Positions 48,606-57,463 are shown, counted from the first letter of the stretch. The stretch is DNA of 64,000 bases from Nitrososphaerota archaeon (GCA_029784825.1 JAFMAU010000001.1:1-64000); one strand, 5' to 3'. Made by a program: numbers and translations. The notes: generated by a model not told the origin, from the letters alone.

Positions 48606-48961
48606 CTCCTAATATTGAGTGGGATTATCCTGATAGTCGTCACGCCGTCTTCGACCGAAGGCACGGCATTCCCCCGGATTTCGACGCCGCGCACCTTCCA
48701 TGGTCTCGTCGAGACAACATCGTCGACGACGAAGGCGACCTTGCCGTTGGCCATCATGTTCCTGTACTTCAGGCTCCGCGTGAGGCCCCACCCGCCGAAC
48801 GAGACTGTACTGCCGTCGAAGCTGTAGCTCACGGGGTCGACGTGGGGCTGCCCGGAAAAGGAGGAGGTGGCGAGCCTGCCGATGAAGTTCTCCGCGAGAT
48901 ATTCCGCCTCGGCCTCGGTAAAAGCATGCGCCTGCCCGGCTGCGCGCTCTTTTCCTAACAC
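48587..48961 (-). CDS. Pyridoxamine 5'-phosphate oxidase-like flavin/F420-binding protein
   Basis: A 124-residue split-barrel protein of the PNPOx-like superfamily, with LATSSFSGQPHVDPVSYSFDG, KYRNMMANGKVAFVVDDV and a C-terminal TIRIIPLNIRSWG. Many archaeal members bind F420 or heme. GTG at 48961 is about 26 bp after the shared TATA-like element, giving a leaderless message. It is divergent from an HxlR regulator that probably controls it. Confidence 0.85.
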   Translation of the reverse strand: MLGKERAAGQAHAFTEAEAEYLAENFIGRLATSSFSGQPHVDPVSYSFDGSTVSFGGWGLTRSLKYRNMMANGKVAFVVDDVVSTRPWKVRGVEIRGNAVPSVEDGVTTIRIIPLNIRSWGLGD

Positions 48962-48982
48962 GTGGGTCCGCTGTCGAGACAG

Positions 48983-48993
48983 GTTTTTAAGAC
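48983..48993. promoter_or_regulatory. Shared TATA-like element of divergent promoters
   Basis: GTTTTTAAGAC reads as TTTTTAA on the plus strand, about 30 bp before the HxlR ATG at 49020, and as CTTAAAAA on the minus strand, about 26 bp before the GTG at 48961. A CTGTC-GA-GACAG inverted repeat at 48971-48982 abuts it and could be the operator. Confidence 0.45.
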
Positions 48994-49019
48994 CGGTAGT
49001 CTTTCCTGACCAACTAAGT

Positions 49020-49403
49020 ATGTCCAACCTCACCAAGCCAGAGCAGCTTGACCGGAAGACGCTCGACTCCTGCGCCGTGGTGCACCAGACATGGAACCAG
49101 ATAACGCGCACGTGGACTCTCCCCACTATCCACATGCTCGGCCAGATCGAACCCACGAGGTTCAACGAACTGAAGAGGCACATCAAGGGGATAAGCGCCA
49201 CCTCCCTCGCAGAGAGGCTGACCCAGCTCGAGAAGTTCGGGGTGGTGCAGAGGAAGGTCTACGCCGAGGAGAAGCCGAGGATTGAGTATTCGCTGACCGT
49301 GAAGGGGCACGAAGTCTACAAGATACTGTGCGACCTCGCGTCTTGGTCGAAGCGCTGGGAAGGCAAGGAGCCCAACAGCAGGGAATTCCTCGTCTCGAAG
49401 TAG
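49020..49403 (+). CDS. HxlR-family winged-helix regulator
   Basis: A 127-residue MarR/HxlR-type DNA-binding protein: TWTLPTIHMLGQIEPTRFNELKR, GISATSLAERLTQLEKFGVVQRKVY and the YSLTVKGHEV wing. Cys residues near the N-terminus (SCAVVHQ) and in KILCDLA could sense oxidants. It is divergent from the PNPOx-like flavoprotein gene and shares its promoter element, so it probably regulates that gene and itself. The ATG at 49020 is used since the longer frame is antisense to the neighbour. Confidence 0.9.
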   Translation: MSNLTKPEQLDRKTLDSCAVVHQTWNQITRTWTLPTIHMLGQIEPTRFNELKRHIKGISATSLAERLTQLEKFGVVQRKVYAEEKPRIEYSLTVKGHEVYKILCDLASWSKRWEGKEPNSREFLVSK

Positions 49404-49428
49404 TCAGAGACCCGGCAGGACCCAGGCT

Positions 49429-49920
49429 TTACTCTGCTTTTTCGCTTCGTCCGTGCGAGAATCGATAGAGGAGGGCGCCGATCAGGAAGGCGGCGACGAT
49501 CGGCGCGAGAAGGAGCGCCCTGTACTGGGTGGAAAGCTGGCCCATGCTCGCAAGGCTCGAAGAGAACTGGGGGGAACCAGAAGGTCCCTGCCTACTGCCG
49601 AAGACCATCAAGCCTGCGGTCGTAGTCGAGTTCTTTGAGGTTACCGCCGCATTGAGGGAGGTCAAGTCCGACTGGTTGCCCAGGGCGGGGACCGGGGGCT
49701 GGCTGGTGGTGCGGACAGCGTAGGCGGGACCCCGGCTCACACTCGTCGCAGTGGTGCTCGTCTGCGTCGTGGTTGCGGCCTGCGTCGAGGGACCTTGACT
49801 TGCGTGAGACAGGGGGAGGAAACCGCCCGAGGAGGCGACCCCGGATGCTCCGACGATCGCAATGGCGAAAAGGAGCCCTGCCAAGAGTCCAACCCCGAAC
49901 CTCTTGCCGTCCATGCTCAC
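49429..49920 (-). CDS. Secreted Ser/Thr-rich protein with C-terminal anchor
   Basis: A 163-residue protein with an N-terminal signal segment (about 8-31), a Ser/Thr/Gln-rich outside stretch (about 40-110) and one C-terminal helix (about 132-153, RALLLAPIVAAFLIGALLYRF). No catalytic motif is visible. Probably a small surface protein, heavily modified by glycans. Adjacent to the winged-helix membrane protein gene. Confidence 0.65.
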   Translation of the reverse strand: MSMDGKRFGVGLLAGLLFAIAIVGASGVASSGGFLPLSHASQGPSTQAATTTQTSTTATSVSRGPAYAVRTTSQPPVPALGNQSDLTSLNAAVTSKNSTTTAGLMVFGSRQGPSGSPQFSSSLASMGQLSTQYRALLLAPIVAAFLIGALLYRFSHGRSEKAE

Positions 49921-49954
49921 TCACTCTCGCCTCTGGGGTACATAGTTCTAGCTC

Positions 49955-50389
49955 TCAGAACGGCTTCCGCCTCCATACCCTCCACGCCTCGTACCAGAAG
50001 ATGGCAGCCCCTCCGATGGTACCTATCAGGGCGTAGAAGTCAAGCGACTCCCTGTTGACGACGAAGTAGGCAACCGCTATGGTGGTGAAGAAAGCGGCAT
50101 AGAAGCCCAGCCTGGGGAGGGTCAGCCCCCCTATGCTCACGAATGAATGAAGTATCCCGGTGTCGACCTTCTTGGAGAGGACGTATCTGTCGTATTCGTC
50201 CTTCTCGACAACCCCCAGCTCCACAAGCTTGTCGAGGTGGTGGAACGCTACTGAAGGGCTCGAGAAGCCCAGGGCCTTCTGTATCTCCCTAACGCCGATG
50301 GCTTTCCCGTGCTTCAGGAGGTACAGGTAGACGGTCAGGGTCTTGCCCCGGAGCGCGTATTCGATTGCGTCCCTCGACGCCTCAGGCAA
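49955..50389 (-). CDS. Membrane-bound winged-helix protein
   Basis: A 144-residue protein with an ArsR/MarR-like winged helix (about 5-75, LRGKTLTVYLYLLKHGKAIGVREIQKALGFSSPSVAFHHLDKLVELGVVEKD) followed by two membrane helices (about 90-111 and 115-135) and a WRRKPF end. Such one-component membrane regulators occur widely in archaea. TTG at 50389 is the first start after a TATA-like TTATCTTATC. The upstream small membrane gene at 50452 may be its partner. Confidence 0.8.
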   Translation of the reverse strand: MPEASRDAIEYALRGKTLTVYLYLLKHGKAIGVREIQKALGFSSPSVAFHHLDKLVELGVVEKDEYDRYVLSKKVDTGILHSFVSIGGLTLPRLGFYAAFFTTIAVAYFVVNRESLDFYALIGTIGGAAIFWYEAWRVWRRKPF

Positions 50390-50451
50390 CGGGGCTGGCT
50401 TGGGCTTTGAGATAAGATAAGGGTGAGTCCGACTTGCGAGAGCGTCCGATT

Positions 50452-50631
50452 TCAGGGTGAGGCTTGCCCAGAGCCCGCGGACGGCGTGGCCTTCATCTTC
50501 TTGTTCCTCCTCCAATAGTAGTAGGTTATGACCGGACCTGAGAGGAGGAATATCGCCACGACGACTAGCATGAGATACGAGAGGAAGTCGGCAGTGCCGA
50601 GAGACACATTGGACAAGAACGTCCCTAACAT
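50452..50631 (-). CDS. 59-residue single-helix membrane protein
   Basis: A short frame translating to 59 residues, starting MLGTFLSNVSLGTADFL, with one membrane helix (about 16-39) followed by YYWRRNKKMK and a short Ser/Gly/Pro tail. The positive-inside pattern and clean length support a real gene. It lies between the promoter of the CoA-binding protein gene and the winged-helix membrane protein gene, on the strand of the latter. Function is unknown; it could be a small regulatory partner of membrane proteins. Confidence 0.55.
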   Translation of the reverse strand: MLGTFLSNVSLGTADFLSYLMLVVVAIFLLSGPVITYYYWRRNKKMKATPSAGSGQASP

Positions 50632-50726
50632 ATTCCCTTGCCCACGCCCGCGCCCGCAGGTTATAGAGCCTTGCGCCGTCCGGCCGCCGCGACAGATGTA
50701 TTAACCCCGGGCCGGGGTTTGTTCTC

Positions 50727-51167
50727 ATGCAGAAGTTCACTGTCGACCCGAAGGAAGTCATGAGGAAGTACAAGGTGATCGCGGTCGTTGGCGCGTCGAA
50801 GAACCCGGAGAAGGAGGCGTACACTGTGCCGGCCTATCTTGGGGAGCGCGGCTACACGATAATCCCAGTAAACCCCACGACCGACAGCATCAACGGACAG
50901 AAGGCGTACCCGTCTCTCGCAGAGATCCCCGAAGAGCTGGCCAAGACGGTGGAGGTGGTCGACGTCTTCAGGCCGTCCGAGGAGCTCCCCCAGGTGGCCA
51001 AGCAGGTGGTCGAAATGAAGAAGGGGACGGGCAGACCCTACGTCTTCTGGGGGCAGCTGGGGCTAGAGAATGACGAGGCGAAGAAGATCCTTTCTGACGC
51101 CAAGGTCGACTACGTAATGGACAAGTGTATGCGGGTTGAGCACAGGGTGATGTCCGGGTTCAGATGA
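50727..51167 (+). CDS. CoA-binding domain protein (YccU-like)
   Basis: A 146-residue Rossmann-fold protein of the CoA-binding family: KVIAVVGASKNPEKEAYTVP, RGYTIIPVNPTTDSINGQKAYPSLAEIPE, VDVFRPSEELP and YVFWGQLGLENDEAKK. These match stand-alone YccU-type domains related to succinyl-CoA synthetase alpha. Its ligand and role are unclear. A TATA-like TATTAAC about 28 bp upstream gives a leaderless message. Its stop overlaps the next small gene in ATGA. Confidence 0.92.
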   Translation: MQKFTVDPKEVMRKYKVIAVVGASKNPEKEAYTVPAYLGERGYTIIPVNPTTDSINGQKAYPSLAEIPEELAKTVEVVDVFRPSEELPQVAKQVVEMKKGTGRPYVFWGQLGLENDEAKKILSDAKVDYVMDKCMRVEHRVMSGFR

Positions 51168-51343
51168 AGGGCAGATTGAACCGGGAGTGGCACGAGGCCC
51201 ACAAGATGCCTCCCAATCCCAATAGGCATCAGATGGTCGAATGGCACGCGGAGCATGCCCAGGCGTGCGGCTGCAGGGAGATCCCCCCGCGCCTGGCGGC
51301 CGAGGTGAAGGCCCTCCGTAGGGCGTCTCCTCGGACTAAATAG
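51164..51343 (+). CDS. 59-residue conserved small protein
   Basis: A 59-residue protein beginning MKGRLNREWHEAHKMPPNP, with a His-rich middle (NRHQMVEWHAEHAQACGC) and a helical basic end. Similar short proteins are widespread in bacteria and archaea, with spaced His and Cys residues that suggest a metal site, although this is inference. It overlaps the CoA-binding gene by 4 bp and so is translated with it. Its stop codon is at 51341-51343. Confidence 0.7.
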   Translation: MKGRLNREWHEAHKMPPNPNRHQMVEWHAEHAQACGCREIPPRLAAEVKALRRASPRTK

Positions 51344-51366
51344 CCCCTTTCGGCCGGGCCGGCTGA

Positions 51367-52206
51367 TTGGCAGGCCCGGTCTATGCCCTCACCGCGGCTC
51401 TTATCTGGGCAGTCAGTCCGATCTACTACCGGGTGTTCCTCGGGAAGTTCGACTTCCTGAGCTTCAACCTGCTGAGGACTTCTACGGCTGCGACCGTGCT
51501 CATCCTCCCGGCACTATACCTCTGGGGGTTCTCCGGGCTGGGGTTCGCGGCGCTCAGCGGCATGACCACGCTCGCCTGCGGGGACAGCCTCTACCTGCTC
51601 GCGATCAGGGAGACGGGGGCTTCCGTCGCATCCCCGGTGGTCAACAGCTACGTCCTAATCGTGCAGCTCGCCGGAGTCGCGCTCGGGCAGGCAGTCCCAT
51701 ACGCCAACCTGGCCTCGGCCCTAATGGTGGTGGCGGGGATATACGTCCTTTCAAGGGGCGGCGGAGGAAAGGCGAGGCTCAGGGGCATCTCCTTCGCTCT
51801 GGGCGCCGCGGTCATCTGGACCGTCGGGCAGGAGCTCATCCAGGCGTCGACCGACGCCGGAGGGAACTTCGTGGTGGTTGCTTTTGTCAGGAACGGAGCA
51901 GCCGCCCTCGCCCTAGGAGCTGCCTTCCTCGCGACGAAGAGGTACAGGTCATGGCCGTCCGGGCTCACCGCGAGGGACTGTGGGTTCATCCTGACGCTCA
52001 TGGTAAGCGACCTAGTGGTCGGCTCGCTCCTCTTCGTCTACTCCGTATCGACCGTCGGGGTCGCGCTCACCGTGCTCCTGACGAGTCTGTCTCCGCTCCT
52101 CACCCAGGTCTTCGCCAAGGCGCTCGGGAAGGAGGCGCCAACCCTTCTGGACTACGCGGGGGGCGCGCTGATAGTCTCTGCGCTCGTCCTCGCGGTCGCG
52201 TTCTGA
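51367..52206 (+). CDS. EamA/DMT-family transporter
   Basis: A 279-residue protein with ten helices in two EamA repeats, the drug/metabolite transporter fold. The first repeat opens ALTAALIWAVSPIYYRVFL and the second near FALGAAVIWTVGQELIQ. A Gly-rich linker RGGGGKARLRG joins them. Members move amino acids, nucleotide sugars or other small molecules; the substrate is unknown. The start is TTG at 51367. Confidence 0.9.
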   Translation: MAGPVYALTAALIWAVSPIYYRVFLGKFDFLSFNLLRTSTAATVLILPALYLWGFSGLGFAALSGMTTLACGDSLYLLAIRETGASVASPVVNSYVLIVQLAGVALGQAVPYANLASALMVVAGIYVLSRGGGGKARLRGISFALGAAVIWTVGQELIQASTDAGGNFVVVAFVRNGAAALALGAAFLATKRYRSWPSGLTARDCGFILTLMVSDLVVGSLLFVYSVSTVGVALTVLLTSLSPLLTQVFAKALGKEAPTLLDYAGGALIVSALVLAVAF

Positions 52207-52257
52207 GGCCAAAGTCTTATCCACAAGTGTCTTCTCCGCACGCTCGAAATTTCGTAA

Positions 52258-53709
52258 TTGCAGTACAAGTACGTCGTCCTGACCAACACCACGGTCGGAG
52301 CATTCATGGCGGTGCTCGACTCGAACATCGTCCTTATCGCGCTCCCCACGATCACAGGCGACCTACACGCGAGCCCCTTCGAGGCCGTCTGGATCATCAT
52401 GGGGTACGTCCTCGTCACGGCTTCCCTCCTCATGAGCTTCGGGCGCCTGTCCGACGTGTTCGGGAGGGTGAGGCTCTACAACACCGGGTTCGCGCTCTTT
52501 ACGGTCGGCTCTGCTCTGTGCAGCGTCGCCCCCAACGGCACCTCGCTTGTGATATTCAGGCTGGTCCAGGGATCCGGGGGCGCGCTGATCTTCTCCAACG
52601 CTGCTGCGATCCTGACCGACGTCTTCCCGGCGACGGAGAGGGGGAGGGCCCTGGGGCTCAATCAGGTGGCGGGGGTGATAGGGTCGGTGCTTGGGCTCGC
52701 CCTGGGAGGGATACTCGCAGGCTCCTTCCTCGGATGGCGTTCGATCTTCTGGATCAACATACCGGTAGGGACGTTCGCGACCCTCTGGGCATACTTCAAG
52801 CTCAAAGAGACGTCTGAGCCCAGGCCGGGGGAGAGGCTCGACCCTGTGGGGAACGTGCTCTTCTCAGGCGGGCTAACGATCTTCCTTGTGGGGCTGATGC
52901 TGGGTGCCCTCGAGGGGTGGTCCGCGGAGTACCTGGGGGTGATGGCGCTCGGGCTCGTCATGGTGGCGGCGTTCGGGTTCGCTGAGACTCGCGTGAAGTT
53001 CCCCATGATGGACGTGTCGCTGTTCAGGATCAGGGCGTTCGCGGCCGGGATGGCGAGCAACCTCCTTGCGTCGGTCGCCAGGGGCGGGGTCTCCCTTGTG
53101 CTGGTGTTCTACTTCCAGGGGGTCCTTCTCCTGGATGCATTTACAGCCGGCCTCTGGCTCATCCCATTCTCGGTCGCCTTCGTCACCCTGGGCCCGCTCA
53201 GCGGATACCTCTCTGACAGGTTCGGGTCGAGAGGGTTCGCGACGGCCGGACTCCTCACGACTTCTCTGGCGCTGTTCTGGTTCGGGCTGGCCCCCCTTCC
53301 GCTGGAAGGCGCGAGCTACACGCAGCTCCTGGTCCCCATGCTTCTGGCTGGGGCGGGAGGAGGGATGTTCGTGGCTCCCAACGTCGCGTCGATCATGAAC
53401 GCTACCCCAGCGCCAAGGAGAGGCATCGCCTCCGGCATGTCTTCGACGCTGGTGAACACGGGCTTCCTGCTGAGCCTCGGCCTCGCCTTCGCAGTCATGG
53501 CAGCCAGCGTCCCGACTTCGGTGCTCCAGGCGATATTCTCCGGGGCGTCAGGGGGAGTAAGCCCGGTGCTGGAGGGGCAGTTCATCAGTTCCATTCATGG
53601 GCTCTTCCTGATCATGGGGTTCATCAGCCTGTTCGGTGCCGTGCCTGCGTTCATGGCAAAGAAGCCCAGACTGAAGCTTCAGGAGCCTAGAAGCCCCGGC
53701 CCTGACTGA
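52258..53709 (+). CDS. MFS drug exporter, 14-helix DHA2 type
   Basis: A 483-residue efflux protein with about 14 helices and the family motifs LDSNIVLIALPTITGDL, SFGRLSDVFGRVRLYN, and IFRLVQGSGGALIFSNAAAILTDVFP. It is a second DHA2-type exporter in the window. The TTG at 52258 lies about 30 bp after a TATA-like CTTATCC. It is convergent with the HerA gene. Confidence 0.92.
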   Translation: MQYKYVVLTNTTVGAFMAVLDSNIVLIALPTITGDLHASPFEAVWIIMGYVLVTASLLMSFGRLSDVFGRVRLYNTGFALFTVGSALCSVAPNGTSLVIFRLVQGSGGALIFSNAAAILTDVFPATERGRALGLNQVAGVIGSVLGLALGGILAGSFLGWRSIFWINIPVGTFATLWAYFKLKETSEPRPGERLDPVGNVLFSGGLTIFLVGLMLGALEGWSAEYLGVMALGLVMVAAFGFAETRVKFPMMDVSLFRIRAFAAGMASNLLASVARGGVSLVLVFYFQGVLLLDAFTAGLWLIPFSVAFVTLGPLSGYLSDRFGSRGFATAGLLTTSLALFWFGLAPLPLEGASYTQLLVPMLLAGAGGGMFVAPNVASIMNATPAPRRGIASGMSSTLVNTGFLLSLGLAFAVMAASVPTSVLQAIFSGASGGVSPVLEGQFISSIHGLFLIMGFISLFGAVPAFMAKKPRLKLQEPRSPGPD

Positions 53710-53719
53710 ACCCGCCGGA

Positions 53720-55519
53720 CTACTTCAGGTACGAATCGAGGACATCTTCGTTGTTGTCTGCATGGAAGAAGACAGGTATGTTCTGAGTCGCCGTCGCCTT
53801 GAAGCTCGTCAGCAGCCAGTCCCCGTTCTGGAATGCGAGCGTCCTCTCCATGAACGCGTCGTCGATGGCGAAGGTGTCTGAAATGAGCTGTCTGTCATAT
53901 GGGCGGGGCATCGTAGACACGAAGTAGCTGTGGAGCTGCTGGAGGGCATTGGTGTTCAAATGCGCGACCCTCTGGGTGCTGATCCAGCAGTTCAGGTGGT
54001 ACTTGCGCCCGTGGCGGAGCAGCCTTTCCACCGCTCGGCTTGACTGATCGGTGCCATCCTCCTTTCTCGGCGTCTGCGGGATGAACTCTTGGGCCTCATC
54101 TATGATGAAGAGGACGCGTGGCGACAGCGTGAAACTCCGCTTCCGCTTTCTGAATACCTCGTTGATCACGTTGGCTGTCTCGAGCCTGGCGTCCTCGGCC
54201 TCCGGGAGGTTCACCACAAACACCCTGGGGGAACCCTTTTCGAGGGAGAGGATTTCGTCGGCGAGCATGTTCCACGTATACCCTCCTTGCACCTCGGGAA
54301 CATCCGGCATCGACTCCACGACCTTGGCGAGGCTGTCGAAGGTCTTCTTCAGGGAGCTGTTCGCCCCGAGGTCAGAGAGGAGCGGCTGGACCTTGGCGAG
54401 GAGTTCCGAAGTCTTCGGGCCGAATCTTGCTTCTAACTCGATCTTGTTCTCTCGAAGGAACCGCTTTATGGTGTCCACAACCTGCGGGACGAGCATCTTC
54501 TGCTGCACGGCGCCGTACTTGTCGTTCAGGGTGTTAGCGAGAACCTCGACCAGCCCTTCGTAGGTGCTGAACCTGGCTACGTCCTCTTCGCCTACCAGAT
54601 GGCTCTGGAGGAACTCCACCTTGCCGTCCGCGAAGAGACTTGAGATCTTTGGCAGGAACTCCTTCTCTCGTCCCGCAAGACCCTCCGGCGTGGCGTGCCT
54701 CTTGAAATATTCGCTCGGGAGGTTCCTGCTGTTGCCGAAATAGTCGGTGAATAGTATTCTGCTCGGCAGTTCGTTGAGAACGTCCAGGATGTGTATCCCG
54801 TATTCCGCTGAGACGTCGAAGATGACCACCTTGAGGTCTGGAATGGCCCTCATCGCCTTTCGGATGACCGTGGCCGTGAGGTTGGACTTGCCTGAGCCTG
54901 TGAAGGCGAAGACGCCCCCCATGTAGTGGATCAGGCTCTCAAGGTTGACTGAGAATGGTATTGAATGGTCGGTGAACCCGAGCAGGGTACCGATGGAGTA
55001 GTCCCTGCCGTCCCCGTTCGAGGGGAGGTAGCAGATCAGCTTCTGGATGGACTCCTTGCTCAGCAGCCTGACCTGACTGCCCGTCAGGGGAGCCATCCCC
55101 TTCTTCTCGTAGGAAACTCCGTCGCTTGTCACCTTCATGACGTGGCCGATGGGGGCGGCGACGATCTCTATCCATGTGCTCTTGGACCCCTTCTCCCACT
55201 CTTTTTGGATCAGCTCCATGAACTCGGCGCGTATAGCCGCAGGCTGAGATCTGTCCAGCGTTAGCATCGAGTAGTGCATGGGATAGACGTCGGCGATTTC
55301 GTAGAGCGAGTACGAGCTGTTCTCACCGAGGGCTTGGACATTGGGGATGGCGACGAGCTGCCCCATCGCTAGCCGTTTGACCACGGTCGGGGTGTACTCA
55401 CACTCTATTCGAGCGGTCCTGAAAGTGACTGTGGAGTTGTCCACGGTAGAACGTGTCGTCGTCGCTATTTCCCTGAGACGCGCCCTGAATTCGCCGTCGA
55501 TGTCGTCGAAGGCTTCCAC
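53720..55519 (-). CDS. herA: HerA-family DNA translocase
   Basis: A 599-residue hexameric ATPase with an N-terminal HAS-barrel domain (about 40-165), Walker A GVFAFTGSGKS (202-212), an IFDVSAEYG strand with the HerA-type acidic residue, Walker B FIIDEAQEF (471-479) and the STQR sensor (514-517). All catalytic residues appear intact. HerA pumps DNA for the NurA nuclease in end resection, and HerA-NurA pairs also occur in antiviral systems. It is the second gene after nurA, with 3 bp between. Confidence 0.92.
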   Translation of the reverse strand: MEAFDDIDGEFRARLREIATTTRSTVDNSTVTFRTARIECEYTPTVVKRLAMGQLVAIPNVQALGENSSYSLYEIADVYPMHYSMLTLDRSQPAAIRAEFMELIQKEWEKGSKSTWIEIVAAPIGHVMKVTSDGVSYEKKGMAPLTGSQVRLLSKESIQKLICYLPSNGDGRDYSIGTLLGFTDHSIPFSVNLESLIHYMGGVFAFTGSGKSNLTATVIRKAMRAIPDLKVVIFDVSAEYGIHILDVLNELPSRILFTDYFGNSRNLPSEYFKRHATPEGLAGREKEFLPKISSLFADGKVEFLQSHLVGEEDVARFSTYEGLVEVLANTLNDKYGAVQQKMLVPQVVDTIKRFLRENKIELEARFGPKTSELLAKVQPLLSDLGANSSLKKTFDSLAKVVESMPDVPEVQGGYTWNMLADEILSLEKGSPRVFVVNLPEAEDARLETANVINEVFRKRKRSFTLSPRVLFIIDEAQEFIPQTPRKEDGTDQSSRAVERLLRHGRKYHLNCWISTQRVAHLNTNALQQLHSYFVSTMPRPYDRQLISDTFAIDDAFMERTLAFQNGDWLLTSFKATATQNIPVFFHADNNEDVLDSYLK

Positions 55520-55522
55520 GAC

Positions 55523-57343
55523 CTATGACCTCCTTTTGCCCTCTATTTGGCTGCGGTAGTCCCTGAACCTGCGGGAGAAGAGCACCTGCTGGTCAAGGTC
55601 GGACTTCGCCATCTCAATGGCCACGGCCCCCAGATACGCCTGACGTGTCTCCTCCAGGATGGATTTCGCCTTCTTGTCAGCGAGGAAGAGCGGATAGTTG
55701 TGGCCCAAAGCCTCCGGGATCACCTCCTTCCCCATCTCGTAGAGCATCGCCATTGTCATGTCGGTGAGCGCCGAACCCCTGAGGAAGTGAAGCACGGGCC
55801 GAATTCTGCTGTCGGAAGGGCCGTCTTTGTTGTAGAGCAGGAGTTCGTCCCAATGGTCATAGCCAGGAAAGACCGGCCTGTCATAGGTGAACACGTGGCT
55901 CCGTACACTGGGGGTCGACTCGCTGCTCCAGAGCTGGATGTATGACTTGGCGTAGACCCGCTCCGGATAGATAACGTTCTCGAACGCACCGTTGACGCGT
56001 GCTTCGCCCTTTCCCAGCGTGCTGTCGGACTGCGGGGCCATGGTTCTGAAGGATGCGTCTATGTCTGGCGTGTGCCAAGGAGTCGGGATGTCAGCGCCAT
56101 TGACCACGCTGTTGGTCTGAAGAAGCATCTTGTCGCTGTTGAAGTTTGGGAACCTGCGGTTCGGAGTCAGCAGGCCCGCGTTGACCATCAGCGGGACGGC
56201 GGCGCTGATGAACTCGAATGCATTGGTGTCCTTGATGAAGCCTATGGGAAGGATCTTCTCGCCCCAAGCCTTCCTTGTAAGAGCCCTGATGAGGACCAGA
56301 ACTATGAAATCCAAGTCGTCGGCGGTTATCCAGAACTCGGCGTCTCCCTTTCTGATGCGAAGCGGATGCGTTCCTGTGGGGTTGAACATGTGCCCTGCGA
56401 CGGTCATAGCCGCGTGGAGCACTCTCTCCCAGTAGAGGGAGGCGCCTTCCTTCAGTTTGAAGGACGGCGAAGTCTGGGCGAAGGCTTCGAACCGGGTGTT
56501 GAATTCCTTGAGATCCTCGTTGAGCCTCCCCGCCCACCGAGGGTCGGCCCTCAGTCGTTCAACGAGTTGCTCGGCCGACAGCGACTCGCCATTGAACAAT
56601 GCAAGGACTGCTGCGAATCTGAGGAGCTGACTCCTGGGGGCAGGGACCTCGAGCTCCCCGTTTGGTACGAGCATGCGAGCCAACTCGAGGTCGAAAGCGG
56701 TCACTTTGCCCCACGGGGTCTCCATTCCCAGGAGGACGCAGAGCTTATCCCGGATGAAGTCGCGCGTGCTCCAGACCAGATGGGCGACGTCCCCCGCCAG
56801 GGTCCTGTCGAGGAGTACGACCTTGATTGAAGGGCGGGCGACTGAGGCCTGGTAGGCAAGGTAGTACTCCGCCACGTGCATCAAGGCAGTTGGCAGGCGC
56901 TCTGCGTCGACCTCGACGCCGGACTCGCGGGCCTGGCCGAAAACCTGGGCAGCGTCCTCTTCAGATAGAGGAATGGCAGCGGAAGCGGAGAAGTTCGCCT
57001 CACTCGCGCGGGGCGGCCCGACGTCGACCCGGTCGGGGGCGAACCTGACTCTCCCTGAGTATGCGAAGGCGCCGACATAGAATACGATCAGGTCGAGCTG
57101 CTGGTCGACCGCGTCCGTCCCGTCGATGGCGATGTATTCTACGGTGTCCGTCCCGAAGAACGCCCTGGCGGTCGCCGCAGCTGAAGCGTAGTCGACCCCA
57201 AAGCGAAGAAGGCGCTTGACATCCGGGCCGCAGCTCTCGAGAGCCGCCATCTTGGTTTTGAATGAGGCGAGGAGGAACCGAGTTGAAGCCTGGACTTCGG
57301 AGATGGTGCGTGATTCGACCCCCTCGTCTGGCCCATGAGACAA
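55523..57343 (-). CDS. nurA: Long NurA-type nuclease
   Basis: A 606-residue protein recognised as NurA by its position and three motifs: the first metal motif YIAIDGTDAVD (Asp about 74), the second VVLLDRTLAGD (about 175-185, where canonical NurA has DGS/DGT), and the C-terminal GHNYPLFLADKKAKSI. Ordinary NurA is 350-450 residues, so about 150-200 residues are extra, mainly in the middle (about 230-420). Forms an operon with herA, is preceded by a TATA-like GTTTAAAC, and is not accompanied by Mre11-Rad50. The function is probably end resection or defence. Confidence 0.8.
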   Translation of the reverse strand: MSHGPDEGVESRTISEVQASTRFLLASFKTKMAALESCGPDVKRLLRFGVDYASAAATARAFFGTDTVEYIAIDGTDAVDQQLDLIVFYVGAFAYSGRVRFAPDRVDVGPPRASEANFSASAAIPLSEEDAAQVFGQARESGVEVDAERLPTALMHVAEYYLAYQASVARPSIKVVLLDRTLAGDVAHLVWSTRDFIRDKLCVLLGMETPWGKVTAFDLELARMLVPNGELEVPAPRSQLLRFAAVLALFNGESLSAEQLVERLRADPRWAGRLNEDLKEFNTRFEAFAQTSPSFKLKEGASLYWERVLHAAMTVAGHMFNPTGTHPLRIRKGDAEFWITADDLDFIVLVLIRALTRKAWGEKILPIGFIKDTNAFEFISAAVPLMVNAGLLTPNRRFPNFNSDKMLLQTNSVVNGADIPTPWHTPDIDASFRTMAPQSDSTLGKGEARVNGAFENVIYPERVYAKSYIQLWSSESTPSVRSHVFTYDRPVFPGYDHWDELLLYNKDGPSDSRIRPVLHFLRGSALTDMTMAMLYEMGKEVIPEALGHNYPLFLADKKAKSILEETRQAYLGAVAIEMAKSDLDQQVLFSRRFRDYRSQIEGKRRS

Positions 57344-57463
57344 TGGACGATGTCAGGGGCGTCGGGAGTTTAAACATTGAACGGTTGAGACTTGTCCCGC
57401 CGGACACCTCTTCGAAACTGTCGGGACGAAGCCTAATTAGGTCGCAGTTACTCCTGGCACCCG

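Noticed and set aside
56072..56830. 252-codon plus-strand frame antisense to nurA
   Set aside because: No recognisable domain, and it lies wholly inside nurA; antisense artefact of high GC.
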